Assembly (NCBI GenBank): GCA_021820485.1
Contig: JAKADO010000033.1
Coordinates: 1 to 32,749, forward strand
Direction: 5' to 3'
Origin: Bacillota bacterium
GTDB taxonomy: Bacteria; Bacillota; Sulfobacillia; Sulfobacillales; Sulfobacillaceae
Length of the DNA: 32,749 nt
The stretch's first letter is position 1, and every line of letters begins with the position of its first letter. The translations under genes were made by a program, and so were the position numbers. Below the pieces are notes generated by a model. The model saw only the letters and a program-made list of their open reading frames with translations, had not been told where the DNA came from and did no database searches. This document shows positions 8,457 to 16,020 of the stretch, piece by piece.

Positions 8457-9635
8457 TTGGCCGTCGCAGCTTCCCCGTCAGAACCTCGCCGTTCGCCAGC
8501 TCAAGTCATTTCATGGCTTTCTTGGACCCACTTTCTCAATGATGGCATCGCCAATTACCTTCCCGGCATTCTCCCCTTCATCCTTTCTGAGCGCCACGTG
8601 CCGGCTGCCCTGGCCGGCACCTTTATGACCGCTTTGTTGTTGGCGCAGGGATTGCAGCCTCTATCGGGATGGATCGCGGATCGCGTCGGAGGACGGATCA
8701 TGGTGCTGGGTGGTGTCGGCCTCAGCACACTGAGTGCCGCTCTGCTGGGCTGGGCCCACCCTGTCTGGCTTGTTCTGGCGCTGTTGCTGTTTACCGGAAT
8801 CGGCAACACCGCCTTTCATCCACAGGCGCTCTCCATCACGCGCGCCCATGTTGGCAATCGTCAAGGCACGGTGATGGCGATCTTCCTAGTTGGGGGCGAA
8901 ATCGGCCGCAGCCTGGGGCCCCTGGCCGCGGGACTCGTGGTGCACCATTGGGGACTCGCGTGGCTTTGGCTTTTGGCACTCCCGCTCATCGTCACCTATC
9001 CATGGGTGTTGAAGGTGGTGCCGCCGCAACCCAGCCGCACAGCGTCCCGAGCCCCTCTCGCCATCAACCGGCACATCAAGCCCGCGTCCGCGTTGCTTGC
9101 CTACTCCCTGGTCCGCTCGGCCACCATTTACGAAATCGTGACCCTGGCCCCGATCATGTGGCATCAAGAGGGAGGAAGCCTGGTGACGGGTGCCGCATTG
9201 GTGACTGTGCTGATTGGGGTGGGTATTGTCGGAAACCTGTTGGGCGGGGCCTTGAACGACCGCATGGGAAAGCGTGTAGTGCTCTTGGGCACGAGCGGAC
9301 TGGGCCTTCTGACCCTCATCGGATTTGCGCTGCTGCATGGATTTTGGATTTGGCCAGTCTTGGGCGTCATGGGCATCGCCTTGTTTGGTGCATCTTCTAC
9401 CACCATGCTGATTGGGCAAGATATTTTTTCCGAAAATCCCGCGTTGGGGTCGGGCGTGGCCTTGGGACTGGCCAACGGTCTTGGCGCGGTGATGGTCATC
9501 CCACTGACCTATATCGCAGCCAACTCGTCTGACCGTGTGGCAATCTGGATTCTGATCGCCTTGACGATCCTGACCGTCCCTGCCGTCTGGGGCATGCCGC
9601 TGACCCGACGGGGTCCGCATCGTCCCAAAGCCTGA
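8457..9635 (+). CDS. MFS transporter, fosmidomycin-resistance (Fsr)-like
   Basis: The 392-residue protein has about 12 hydrophobic segments. Its start, SWTHFLNDGIANYLPGILPFIL, resembles the first helix of Fsr-type MFS exporters. The loop GWIADRVGGRIMVLGG is an MFS motif A, and a second copy (LNDRMGKRVVLLG) opens the C-terminal half. The start codon is TTG at 8457 behind AAGGAGG, which is the only good ribosome binding site. The true substrate is unknown. The gene is alone on its strand and divergent from the tartrate dehydrogenase-like gene; whether it moves an organic acid used by that enzyme is only a possibility. Confidence 0.8.
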   Translation: MAVAASPSEPRRSPAQVISWLSWTHFLNDGIANYLPGILPFILSERHVPAALAGTFMTALLLAQGLQPLSGWIADRVGGRIMVLGGVGLSTLSAALLGWAHPVWLVLALLLFTGIGNTAFHPQALSITRAHVGNRQGTVMAIFLVGGEIGRSLGPLAAGLVVHHWGLAWLWLLALPLIVTYPWVLKVVPPQPSRTASRAPLAINRHIKPASALLAYSLVRSATIYEIVTLAPIMWHQEGGSLVTGAALVTVLIGVGIVGNLLGGALNDRMGKRVVLLGTSGLGLLTLIGFALLHGFWIWPVLGVMGIALFGASSTTMLIGQDIFSENPALGSGVALGLANGLGAVMVIPLTYIAANSSDRVAIWILIALTILTVPAVWGMPLTRRGPHRPKA

Positions 9636-9682
9636 CATCGGACTTTCGCACGCGAGAAACTGTCAATCCCAGAGAATTTTGC

Positions 9683-9712
9683 TTGATTTGGGACTTGTCT
9701 AAGAGTTATAGT
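9683..9712 (+). promoter_or_regulatory. candidate sigma-A promoter for the leader ORF / ABC transporter
   Basis: TTGATT at 9683-9688 and TATAGT at 9707-9712 are separated by 18 bases. A start near 9719 would give a leader of about 37 bases before the small ORF. Confidence 0.55.
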
Positions 9713-9755
9713 AACGGAGCGTACAAAATACCGAAACAGAAAGGGGGAATTCACG

Positions 9756-9827
9756 ATGGCTAAGAAAATCCGTCTCACGGTGGCAGGTCTTTTTGCGGCC
9801 CTCGTGGGTTCTCCCCCTCGAGCCTAA
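9756..9827 (+). CDS. 23-codon leader ORF, possible attenuation peptide
   Basis: An ATG at 9756, eight bases or so after AAGGGGG, opens a 23-codon ORF: MAKKIRLTVAGLFAALVGSP, then PRA and stop TAA. It is basic at the start, hydrophobic in the middle and ends GSPPRA. The stop codon lies inside a hairpin that is followed directly by an intrinsic terminator, and the ABC transporter genes follow. The simplest regulatory reading is a leader peptide whose translation decides whether transcription continues. The other reading is that it is the leftover signal peptide of a deleted secreted protein, since the N-terminus looks like an export signal. I do not know a family for it. Confidence 0.5.
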   Translation: MAKKIRLTVAGLFAALVGSPPRA

Positions 9828-9875
9828 GAACCTTCGTTCTTAGCGCCGACGGGGTCGCCTGTCGGCGCTTTCTTT
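9824..9875 (+). terminator. tandem hairpins: stop-codon hairpin plus intrinsic terminator
   Basis: CTAAGAAC-CTTC-GTTCTTAG (9824-9843) covers the leader stop codon. AGCGCCGAC (9842-9850) pairs with GTCGGCGCT (9861-9869), followed by TTCTTT. The two stems share two bases. GGTTCT at 9808-9813 inside the leader ORF can instead pair with AGAACC at 9827-9832, which would break the first hairpin. Confidence 0.75.
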
Positions 9876-9942
9876 ATGCCCAGGGCGAATTCTCCGTCAA
9901 TGCATGCATCCACTGACGCACTCAACCCTAAAGGAGCAAATC

Positions 9943-10767
9943 ATGATTCAACAGCCATTCGATATCGCTATCCCCCCTGGCGTTCCTGCGTTAAGGGTGC
10001 AGGGGGTCCGCAAGGCATTCCGAGAGCGGGAGACCGGCGAGCGCGAGTGGCGCCGGGTGGAAGCCGTGTCCAACATTTCGATTGAGCTGCCCCGCCGGGA
10101 AATTCTCGGCATTCTGGGCCCCAACGGCTCGGGAAAATCGACTTTGATTCGAATGATGGCCACACTCCTGGTCCCCGACGAAGGACGCGTGGAGGTGTTC
10201 GGATACGACGTGACTCAGCACCGATTGAAAGTGCGGCGCCTCATTAACCGGGTTTCCGTAGAAGCGAGCTTCTTCAAAAAGCTCACCGCCGAGGAAAATC
10301 TTGCCTATGCCACGGGACTCTATGGGGTCCCCAACCGGGATGCCCAGCGGCGGGCGCGGGAGATTCTTGATCGTCTGGGCCTTCCAGCGAAAAAACTCAA
10401 GGTCCCATTGGAGCAGTTGTCACGCGGTCAGCAGCAAAAGGTAGCCATCGCCCGAGCATTATTGACGTCGCCCACGTTGATGCTGCTCGACGAGCCCACC
10501 ACGGGGCTCGATCCGAAGTCGCGGCGCGAGGTTCAGCAATTCATTCTCGAAGTGCGCGAAACGCACGATGCCACCATCGTCATCTCGACCCACGACATGG
10601 ACGAGGCGGAACGATTGTGTGACCGCGTCGCCATCATCAATCGCGGCCGTTTCGAAGCATTGGGGCGCACGGAGGACTTAAAGGCGCAGCATGGCCCCTC
10701 GCTGGAAGCCGTGTTTTTTACGCTGATCGGCGAGTCCATGGAAGAAGGCGCCCTGTCGGAAGAGTAA
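9943..10767 (+). CDS. ABC-2 type exporter, ATP-binding protein (DrrA/CcmA-like)
   Basis: The 274-residue protein is a complete ABC ATPase: Walker A GPNGSGKST at residues 59-67, signature LSRGQQQKV, Walker B LMLLDEPTTGLD and the H-loop STHD. It should energise export by the membrane protein encoded next. This subfamily serves drug, antibiotic or polysaccharide exporters. The ATG at 9943 follows AAAGGAG; an upstream in-frame start at 9904 would add 13 unconserved residues. The permease begins 17 bases after the stop. The leader ORF and terminator just upstream suggest expression depends on readthrough. Confidence 0.92.
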   Translation: MIQQPFDIAIPPGVPALRVQGVRKAFRERETGEREWRRVEAVSNISIELPRREILGILGPNGSGKSTLIRMMATLLVPDEGRVEVFGYDVTQHRLKVRRLINRVSVEASFFKKLTAEENLAYATGLYGVPNRDAQRRAREILDRLGLPAKKLKVPLEQLSRGQQQKVAIARALLTSPTLMLLDEPTTGLDPKSRREVQQFILEVRETHDATIVISTHDMDEAERLCDRVAIINRGRFEALGRTEDLKAQHGPSLEAVFFTLIGESMEEGALSEE

Positions 10768-10784
10768 ACACTGGAGGAATGCAC

Positions 10785-11597
10785 ATGTCCCTTGTCATTG
10801 GCGAAACGCGGGCCATCTGGGCCTTGGTTCGCCGCAATTTCCATCTCTTGCGTCGGTATTTGGGATGGGAACTGGTATTTTGGTTCTACAACGTCATCAA
10901 CGCCCTCACCATTGGTCTTATCGGATATTCCATGCCGCCGGGGGCTGCCCGGAACCACATGGTGGTCTATCTCGCGATCGGCGCGCTCTTATGGAACTTC
11001 CTCTCCATCCTGTTCCAAGAAGTGTCGAACTCGGTGCAGTGGGAACGATGGGAGGGCACGATTGAATACAGCTTCATGGCCCCGATTCGCCGCCTGACTT
11101 ACTTGGGAGGGGTCTGCGCTTGGGCCGTGCTGTATGGGCTGGTCCGCACGCTGGTCGTCCTGGTCGGCGTGGCGATCTTCTTCCACGTCAGTCTTCAAGG
11201 GGCCGATTTGGCCGGGGCTGGTCTGGTCTTGTTGGTGTCGAGCGTGCCCTTTATCGGCCTGGGCCTTATGGCGGCGGTCCTGCCTCTATTGTCTACGGAA
11301 CGCGGCGCCCAAGCGACCCAAGTCATTCAGGGCGTACTGCTCCTCGTATCCGGCGTCTATTATCCCATTTCCGCCCTGCCCCATTGGATTCGTTGGGCTG
11401 CCGTGCTCTCTCCCGCCACCTACACCCTCAAGGCCGTGCGCGCAGCGGTGCTGTCCGGGGCCCCCATCCATTCGCTGCTGGGTGTGTCCGGTGGTCTCTT
11501 AGCCTCGGGCGTCGTCTTAATTCCGTTGGGCTTGGGCATATTCATGCTGGCGGAACGGCATGCCATGCGAACCGGCTCCCTGAAGCGCAACGGCTAG
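10785..11597 (+). CDS. ABC-2 type exporter, permease
   Basis: The 270-residue protein has about six membrane segments and the ABC-2 pattern, including the cytoplasmic stretch WEGTIEYSFMAPIRRLTYLGG and the late loop SGVYYPISALPHWIRW that precedes the last helices. It forms the channel for the preceding ATPase. The second ATG (10785) is preferred because GGAGG lies seven bases before it; the ATG at 10779 is too close. Substrate is unknown; multidrug or lipid-linked cargo is likely for this family. Confidence 0.88.
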   Translation: MSLVIGETRAIWALVRRNFHLLRRYLGWELVFWFYNVINALTIGLIGYSMPPGAARNHMVVYLAIGALLWNFLSILFQEVSNSVQWERWEGTIEYSFMAPIRRLTYLGGVCAWAVLYGLVRTLVVLVGVAIFFHVSLQGADLAGAGLVLLVSSVPFIGLGLMAAVLPLLSTERGAQATQVIQGVLLLVSGVYYPISALPHWIRWAAVLSPATYTLKAVRAAVLSGAPIHSLLGVSGGLLASGVVLIPLGLGIFMLAERHAMRTGSLKRNG

Positions 11598-11658
11598 CGG
11601 GGACTTAGCATTGCTTGCTATACTGAGCGATGTGACACGGCAGGAAGGAACTGGACGA

Positions 11659-13185
11659 ATGGATGATGTTGTTCGCGTGCGTTCACGCATGCTGGTGCTG
11701 ATTGCTCTGATGTTGACATTGGCGTTGACCGCGATGGACTCAACCATCGTGGCCACCGCCATTCCCACGATTGTCCGCGATTTGGGGGGGTTCTCCCTTT
11801 TTCCTTGGGTCTTTTCCATTTACTTATTGACCCAGGCCGCCATGACCCCCATCTATGGCAAGCTTGCCGACCTCTACGGACGAAAGCCGGTGCTGATGGT
11901 GGGGGCCCTCATCTTTTTGCTGGGTTCCGCCTTGTCCGGCGTCTCGTGGAACATGGTGACGCTCATCATCTTCCGCGGCTTGCAAGGCATTGGCGCGGCG
12001 GCCATTCAGCCCATCACCACCACCCTTGTCGGCGATTTGTTCAGTCTGGAAGAGCGTGCCAAGATGCAGGGATATTTGGCCAGCGTGTGGGGATTGTCCG
12101 CCATCATCGGGCCGGCCATCGGCGGGTTCTTTGTGCAATTTGCCTCCTGGCGATGGGTATTCTACATCAACCTCCCGATTGGTGCCGCGGCGCTCATCGC
12201 GCTCTCGGTCTTTCTCACCGAACGGGTGCAGCGTCATCGCCACCGCATTGACTACGGCGGTTCGGCTCTCTTGATTGTCTCCATCGGCCTCATCATCACC
12301 GGGCTTTTGGAAGGCGGCGTAGACTGGGCATGGCTGGCGTGGCCGTCCTTCCTGACAATTGGCGGCGGCATCATTCTTCTCGGATTGTTCTTCGTAGTGG
12401 AGCAACGGGCGCAAGAACCCGTACTGCCCACTTGGGTTTTCAGCCAACGCGTGCTTTTGGCGGCAAATCTCGGCAGTCTCGGGATCGGCGTCCTGACCAT
12501 CGGCCTAAGTTCCTATTTCCCCACCTATCTCCAGGGCGTACTCCACCAGATACCCTTGGTGGCCGGATTCGCCTTAGCCGCCATGTCCATTGGATGGCCG
12601 CTGGCATCCGCTTTTTCGGGCCGTTTGTATCTTCGCATTGGGTTCCGCAACACCGCCCTGCTGGGAGCCTTTGTTACGGTGGTGGCAGGAGCGGGCTTCT
12701 CCACGCTCGGCCTTCATTCGTCCGTGGCGCTGGCCTCGATCTTCAGCTTTCTCACCGGCGTCGGATTAGGCCTGGGGTCGACATCGCTGATTGTCTTGGT
12801 GCAGTCGCTTGTCCCGTGGAACCGCCGCGGCGTGGTGACCGGTTCCAATATGTTCACCCGGCAGTTGGGCAGCACGCTGGGTGTGGCGGTCTACGGCTCG
12901 TTGGTCAATGCCGCCTTGGCTCATGCCTTTCGCCATCCGCCGGCATCCCTCGTCACGAAGCTGCCGCATAACCTCAACGCCGCCAGCCTAGCCCTGGGCA
13001 GCATTCCCAACCTTCCCCGGGCGGTGCTCCATTACGTTGACGCCGCTTTATCCGATGGCATCCACCGTGTCTTTGTCGGAGTGCTGGCGGTTGCCGCGCT
13101 CACCTTCCTGGTAGAATGGCTCTTGCCCAAAAATGTCACTCCGCTCTCCCAGCAGAAAGGCAGCCAACAAGAGTCGGGTTCCTAA
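11659..13185 (+). CDS. MFS drug exporter, DHA2 (EmrB/QacA) family
   Basis: The 508-residue protein has about 14 hydrophobic segments. Helix 1 reads LALTAMDSTIVATAIPTIVRDL, the DHA2 hallmark with an acidic residue in the membrane. Motif A is GKLADLYGRKPVLM and the antiporter motif C is GLSAIIGPAIGG. Such pumps exchange protons for hydrophobic cations or drugs. The ATG at 11659 follows AGGAAGGA; a TTG at 11611 is the longer alternative. It lies 61 bases after the ABC permease, with a TATACT box between them, so it may be separately transcribed while still belonging to the same export cluster. Confidence 0.88.
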   Translation: MDDVVRVRSRMLVLIALMLTLALTAMDSTIVATAIPTIVRDLGGFSLFPWVFSIYLLTQAAMTPIYGKLADLYGRKPVLMVGALIFLLGSALSGVSWNMVTLIIFRGLQGIGAAAIQPITTTLVGDLFSLEERAKMQGYLASVWGLSAIIGPAIGGFFVQFASWRWVFYINLPIGAAALIALSVFLTERVQRHRHRIDYGGSALLIVSIGLIITGLLEGGVDWAWLAWPSFLTIGGGIILLGLFFVVEQRAQEPVLPTWVFSQRVLLAANLGSLGIGVLTIGLSSYFPTYLQGVLHQIPLVAGFALAAMSIGWPLASAFSGRLYLRIGFRNTALLGAFVTVVAGAGFSTLGLHSSVALASIFSFLTGVGLGLGSTSLIVLVQSLVPWNRRGVVTGSNMFTRQLGSTLGVAVYGSLVNAALAHAFRHPPASLVTKLPHNLNAASLALGSIPNLPRAVLHYVDAALSDGIHRVFVGVLAVAALTFLVEWLLPKNVTPLSQQKGSQQESGS

Positions 13186-13243
13186 AAAATCTGGCATACT
13201 AGGGGTGACGAAGTGACCAAGGCCTAAGAGAAGGGACGCGCGG

Positions 13244-13687
13244 ATGACGAAAGACGAACGCTTGGGACGCATCAAAGCGATTGTGAGCCAGTACGAAATT
13301 GAAACCCAGGAAGATTTGATTCGGCACTTGGAGGAAGACGGCATTAGTGTCACCCAGGCCACCATCTCCCGCGACATCAAGGAATTGCAGTTGACCAAGG
13401 TCATGGGTCCCCATGGACGGTATAAATATGCTGTCCCCTTGATGCCCCCGGTGCAAGACTTCGAAACCGTCAAGCATCGGTTGCTGGAAGTGTTCCTCTC
13501 GCTCTCGCGGGCGCAAAATCTTTTGGTCTTGAAGGTGCTCCCGGGACATGCTCATTCAATCGCCTGGCTCTTGGACAACATTGACGTGGCGGGACTATTA
13601 GGCACCATTGCCGGAGATGACACCATCCTGTTGATTCTGGCCGACAATGCCGCAGCCGACTATTTGGAGCGCGCACTGCAACCATAG
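13244..13687 (+). CDS. argR: arginine repressor
   Basis: The 147-residue protein has the ArgR layout: an N-terminal winged helix (residues about 1-70) with SVTQATISRDIKELQLTKV as the recognition region, a short linker, and a C-terminal hexamerisation domain containing GTIAGDDTILLIL, the arginine-binding loop with the paired aspartates. With arginine bound it represses biosynthesis genes and in related bacteria activates catabolism. The ATG at 13244 follows AGAGAAGGGA. argF starts 141 bases downstream behind a matching ARG box, which makes the local circuit self-evident. Confidence 0.96.
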   Translation: MTKDERLGRIKAIVSQYEIETQEDLIRHLEEDGISVTQATISRDIKELQLTKVMGPHGRYKYAVPLMPPVQDFETVKHRLLEVFLSLSRAQNLLVLKVLPGHAHSIAWLLDNIDVAGLLGTIAGDDTILLILADNAAADYLERALQP

Positions 13688-13767
13688 CAAGAAATTGTTC
13701 CCCACTCCCTTCTCCCCCCTCACTGACGGTATCGTCGCTGCCGCCGCTGGCCAAACGCAAAGAAAAG

Positions 13768-13797
13768 ATTGCATATTTATTCGTTCCAACGTATAAT
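13768..13797 (+). promoter_or_regulatory. argF promoter with overlapping ARG box
   Basis: TTGCAT (13769-13774) and TATAAT (13792-13797) are 17 bases apart, a near-ideal sigma-A promoter. The 18 bases at 13768-13785, ATTGCATATTTATTCGTT, match the classical ARG box pattern at 16 of 18 positions. The box covers the -35 and the upstream spacer, so ArgR bound with arginine would block polymerase. Confidence 0.82.
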
Positions 13798-13816
13798 CTG
13801 TCGTATCTCACGACAG
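13798..13816 (+). repeat. perfect inverted repeat at the argF start point
   Basis: CTGTCGT-ATCTC-ACGACAG is a 7-bp perfect inverted repeat. It spans the predicted transcription start and its right arm reaches the AGGAGG of argF. It may be a second operator or a 5' hairpin. Confidence 0.55.
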
Positions 13817-13828
13817 GAGGTTACCCCC

Positions 13829-14809
13829 ATGGTGCAAACCTTGGCCCTCAACGAAACGTTGAAAAATCGCTCGGTGTTGTCCCTGATGGAATGGTCCCCG
13901 GCCGAAATCCAACGCGTGCTGTACACGGCCCGAGTCATGAAGCAAGAACCGCACTCCCCAGCCTTCCGCCATGCCTTGGAAGGTCAGCACATCGCCCTCA
14001 TTTTTGAATTGCCTTCAACCCGCACACGGGTATCATTTCAGGTCGCGGTCGAAAGCCTGGGTGCCAAGGCTGTGGTGTTTGAGTGGGGACAAAGCCAACT
14101 GGGGCGCGGGGAACCCATCAAAGACACCGCCCGCGTACTGTCGCGCTATGTCTCAGGCGTGGTGGTTCGCGCCCGTCAGCACGAGACGCTGCAGGAATGG
14201 CGGCAATGGGCCTCATGCCCCGTCTTCAACGCACTAACGCATCGCATGCATCCCTTCCAAGTGCTGGCCGACGTCCTGACGATTTGGGAGAAGCTCGGCA
14301 CCATGCGCGGGGTCAAACTGGCCTATGTAGGGGACGGCAACAATATGGCCAACTCGTTTTTAGTCCTGGGTGCTAAACTGGGAATGGACATTTGGGTCGC
14401 ATCCCCAGAAGGATTTCAACCGGACGCGGACGTGGTCCGTTGGGCAACGCAAGAGGCCGCGCTCACCGGGGCGACCATCCATGTGACCCAAGATGCCAAA
14501 GAGGCGGCCCATCAAGCTGACGTTGTGGTCACGGACGTGTTTTCCTCGATGGCTGATGACCCCCAGATGACCAACGTCAAGAAAGAAATCATGGCCCCGT
14601 ACCAGGTCAACGCCCCATTGATGGCTCTTGCCAAGCCCGAGTCAATCTTCCTCCATTGCCTGCCGGCTCACCGCGGGGAAGAAGTCACGGACGAGGTGCT
14701 GGAGGGTGCGCATTCCGTCGTGTTCGACGAAGCGGAAAATCGTCTTTGGGTGCAGAAAAGCGTCCTATATCACGTGCTGGCGGATAGTTCCGCAGTTCTA
14801 GGAGGTTAA
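13829..14809 (+). CDS. argF: ornithine carbamoyltransferase
   Basis: The 326-residue protein makes citrulline from ornithine and carbamoyl phosphate. The carbamoyl phosphate loop STRTR is at residues 63-67, the second-site motif is MHPFQVLAD, and the ornithine-binding HCLPAHRG begins at residue 276. The usual HPxQ has Phe at the variable position. The ATG at 13829 follows CAGGAGGT; the frame extends upstream into the promoter only by chance. It heads the argFGH transcript, and the argG ribosome binding site lies over its last codons. The biosynthetic role is favoured over the catabolic one because argG and argH follow. Confidence 0.95.
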   Translation: MVQTLALNETLKNRSVLSLMEWSPAEIQRVLYTARVMKQEPHSPAFRHALEGQHIALIFELPSTRTRVSFQVAVESLGAKAVVFEWGQSQLGRGEPIKDTARVLSRYVSGVVVRARQHETLQEWRQWASCPVFNALTHRMHPFQVLADVLTIWEKLGTMRGVKLAYVGDGNNMANSFLVLGAKLGMDIWVASPEGFQPDADVVRWATQEAALTGATIHVTQDAKEAAHQADVVVTDVFSSMADDPQMTNVKKEIMAPYQVNAPLMALAKPESIFLHCLPAHRGEEVTDEVLEGAHSVVFDEAENRLWVQKSVLYHVLADSSAVLGG

Positions 14810-14817
14810 GTGCAGGC

Positions 14818-16020
14818 ATGCGCATCGCCCTCGCCTATTCAGGCGGTCTCGACACCTCGGTCATTATTCCTTGGTTGAAAGAGCATTATGGAGCCGAGGT
14901 TTTTGCAGTCATCGTCAACGTCGGCCAAAAGGATGATTTCCCCCGATTGCGCCAGAAAGCTCTCGATTCGGGCGCCAGCGACGTTTGGATTCCCGATTGC
15001 CGAGCGGAGTTCTTGGAATCCTACGCCTTTCCCATCGTCTCGGCGGAAGCCCGCTATGAGGGACAATATTTGCTGGGGACGGCCATCGCGCGGCCATTGA
15101 TCGCGGCCAAGCTGGTGGAAGGCGCGGCACGATTCCATGCCGACGCGGTCGCGCACGGCGCCACGGGCAAGGGAAACGACCAAGTCCGGTTCGAAGTGGC
15201 TGTCCGCGCCTTGAATCCGGCGCTCAACATCATAGCTCCCTGGCGTCTCTGGGATCTCAAGGGACGGCAGGATGAAATGCTCTATGCAAAGGAACACGGG
15301 GTTCCGGTCGACTCCACTCCGGCTGCCCCGTATTCCCGCGATGAAAATCTTTGGCATGTGAGTCATGAGGGCGGCGTGATTGAGGACCCAGGGATGCCAA
15401 TTCCGCCGGACGTGTATACGTGGACGGTTCATCCCGAAGAGGCCCCTGATGAGGCGGAATGGGTTAAAATCGGATTCCATGAAGGCATTCCCGTCCAAAT
15501 TAACGGGGAGTCGCTCGATCCGGTCTCCGTGGTCGAGTGGCTGAACGCCGCTGGAGGCCGCCATGGCGTCGGACGCCTGACGATGGTGGAAAATCGCTTG
15601 GTAGGAATTAAATCACGAGGGGTCTATGAAACGCCCGCGGGCACCATTCTCTATCAGGCTCATCACGCGCTGGCCAGCCTCACTTGGGATCGCGAAGTGG
15701 CTTACTACATGGGTGAAGTGGGTGCCAAACTGGCCCGCCTCGTCTATGATGGGCTCTGGTTCTCCCCGCTGCGCAGCGTGCTCCTGGCAGCCATCAAAGC
15801 GGCCAATCAGCCGGTAACCGGCACCGTCTCGGTCAAGCTCTACAAAGGGCAGGCCAGCCCCGAAGCTGTCAGCGACGCCCCGCAGTCACTCTACTCCCCG
15901 GAATTGGCCACCTTTGAAGCGAGTTCCTTTAGCCATCAGGACGCGGAAGGCTTCATTCGGCTATGGGGCCTCTCCAATCAAGTCTATGGCACTGTTTTGC
16001 GGCAAGGAGCACGCCCATGA
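14818..16020 (+). CDS. argG: argininosuccinate synthase
   Basis: The 400-residue protein joins citrulline and aspartate using ATP. The N-terminal ATP-binding P-loop is AYSGGLDTSV (from residue 5), and GATGKGNDQVRFE is the citrulline/aspartate region. Length is typical of the bacterial type 1 enzyme. The ATG at 14818 lies 12 bases after the GGAGG that overlaps the argF end. Its stop overlaps argH as ATGA, so the three enzymes are made from one message under the ARG box. Confidence 0.97.
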   Translation: MRIALAYSGGLDTSVIIPWLKEHYGAEVFAVIVNVGQKDDFPRLRQKALDSGASDVWIPDCRAEFLESYAFPIVSAEARYEGQYLLGTAIARPLIAAKLVEGAARFHADAVAHGATGKGNDQVRFEVAVRALNPALNIIAPWRLWDLKGRQDEMLYAKEHGVPVDSTPAAPYSRDENLWHVSHEGGVIEDPGMPIPPDVYTWTVHPEEAPDEAEWVKIGFHEGIPVQINGESLDPVSVVEWLNAAGGRHGVGRLTMVENRLVGIKSRGVYETPAGTILYQAHHALASLTWDREVAYYMGEVGAKLARLVYDGLWFSPLRSVLLAAIKAANQPVTGTVSVKLYKGQASPEAVSDAPQSLYSPELATFEASSFSHQDAEGFIRLWGLSNQVYGTVLRQGARP

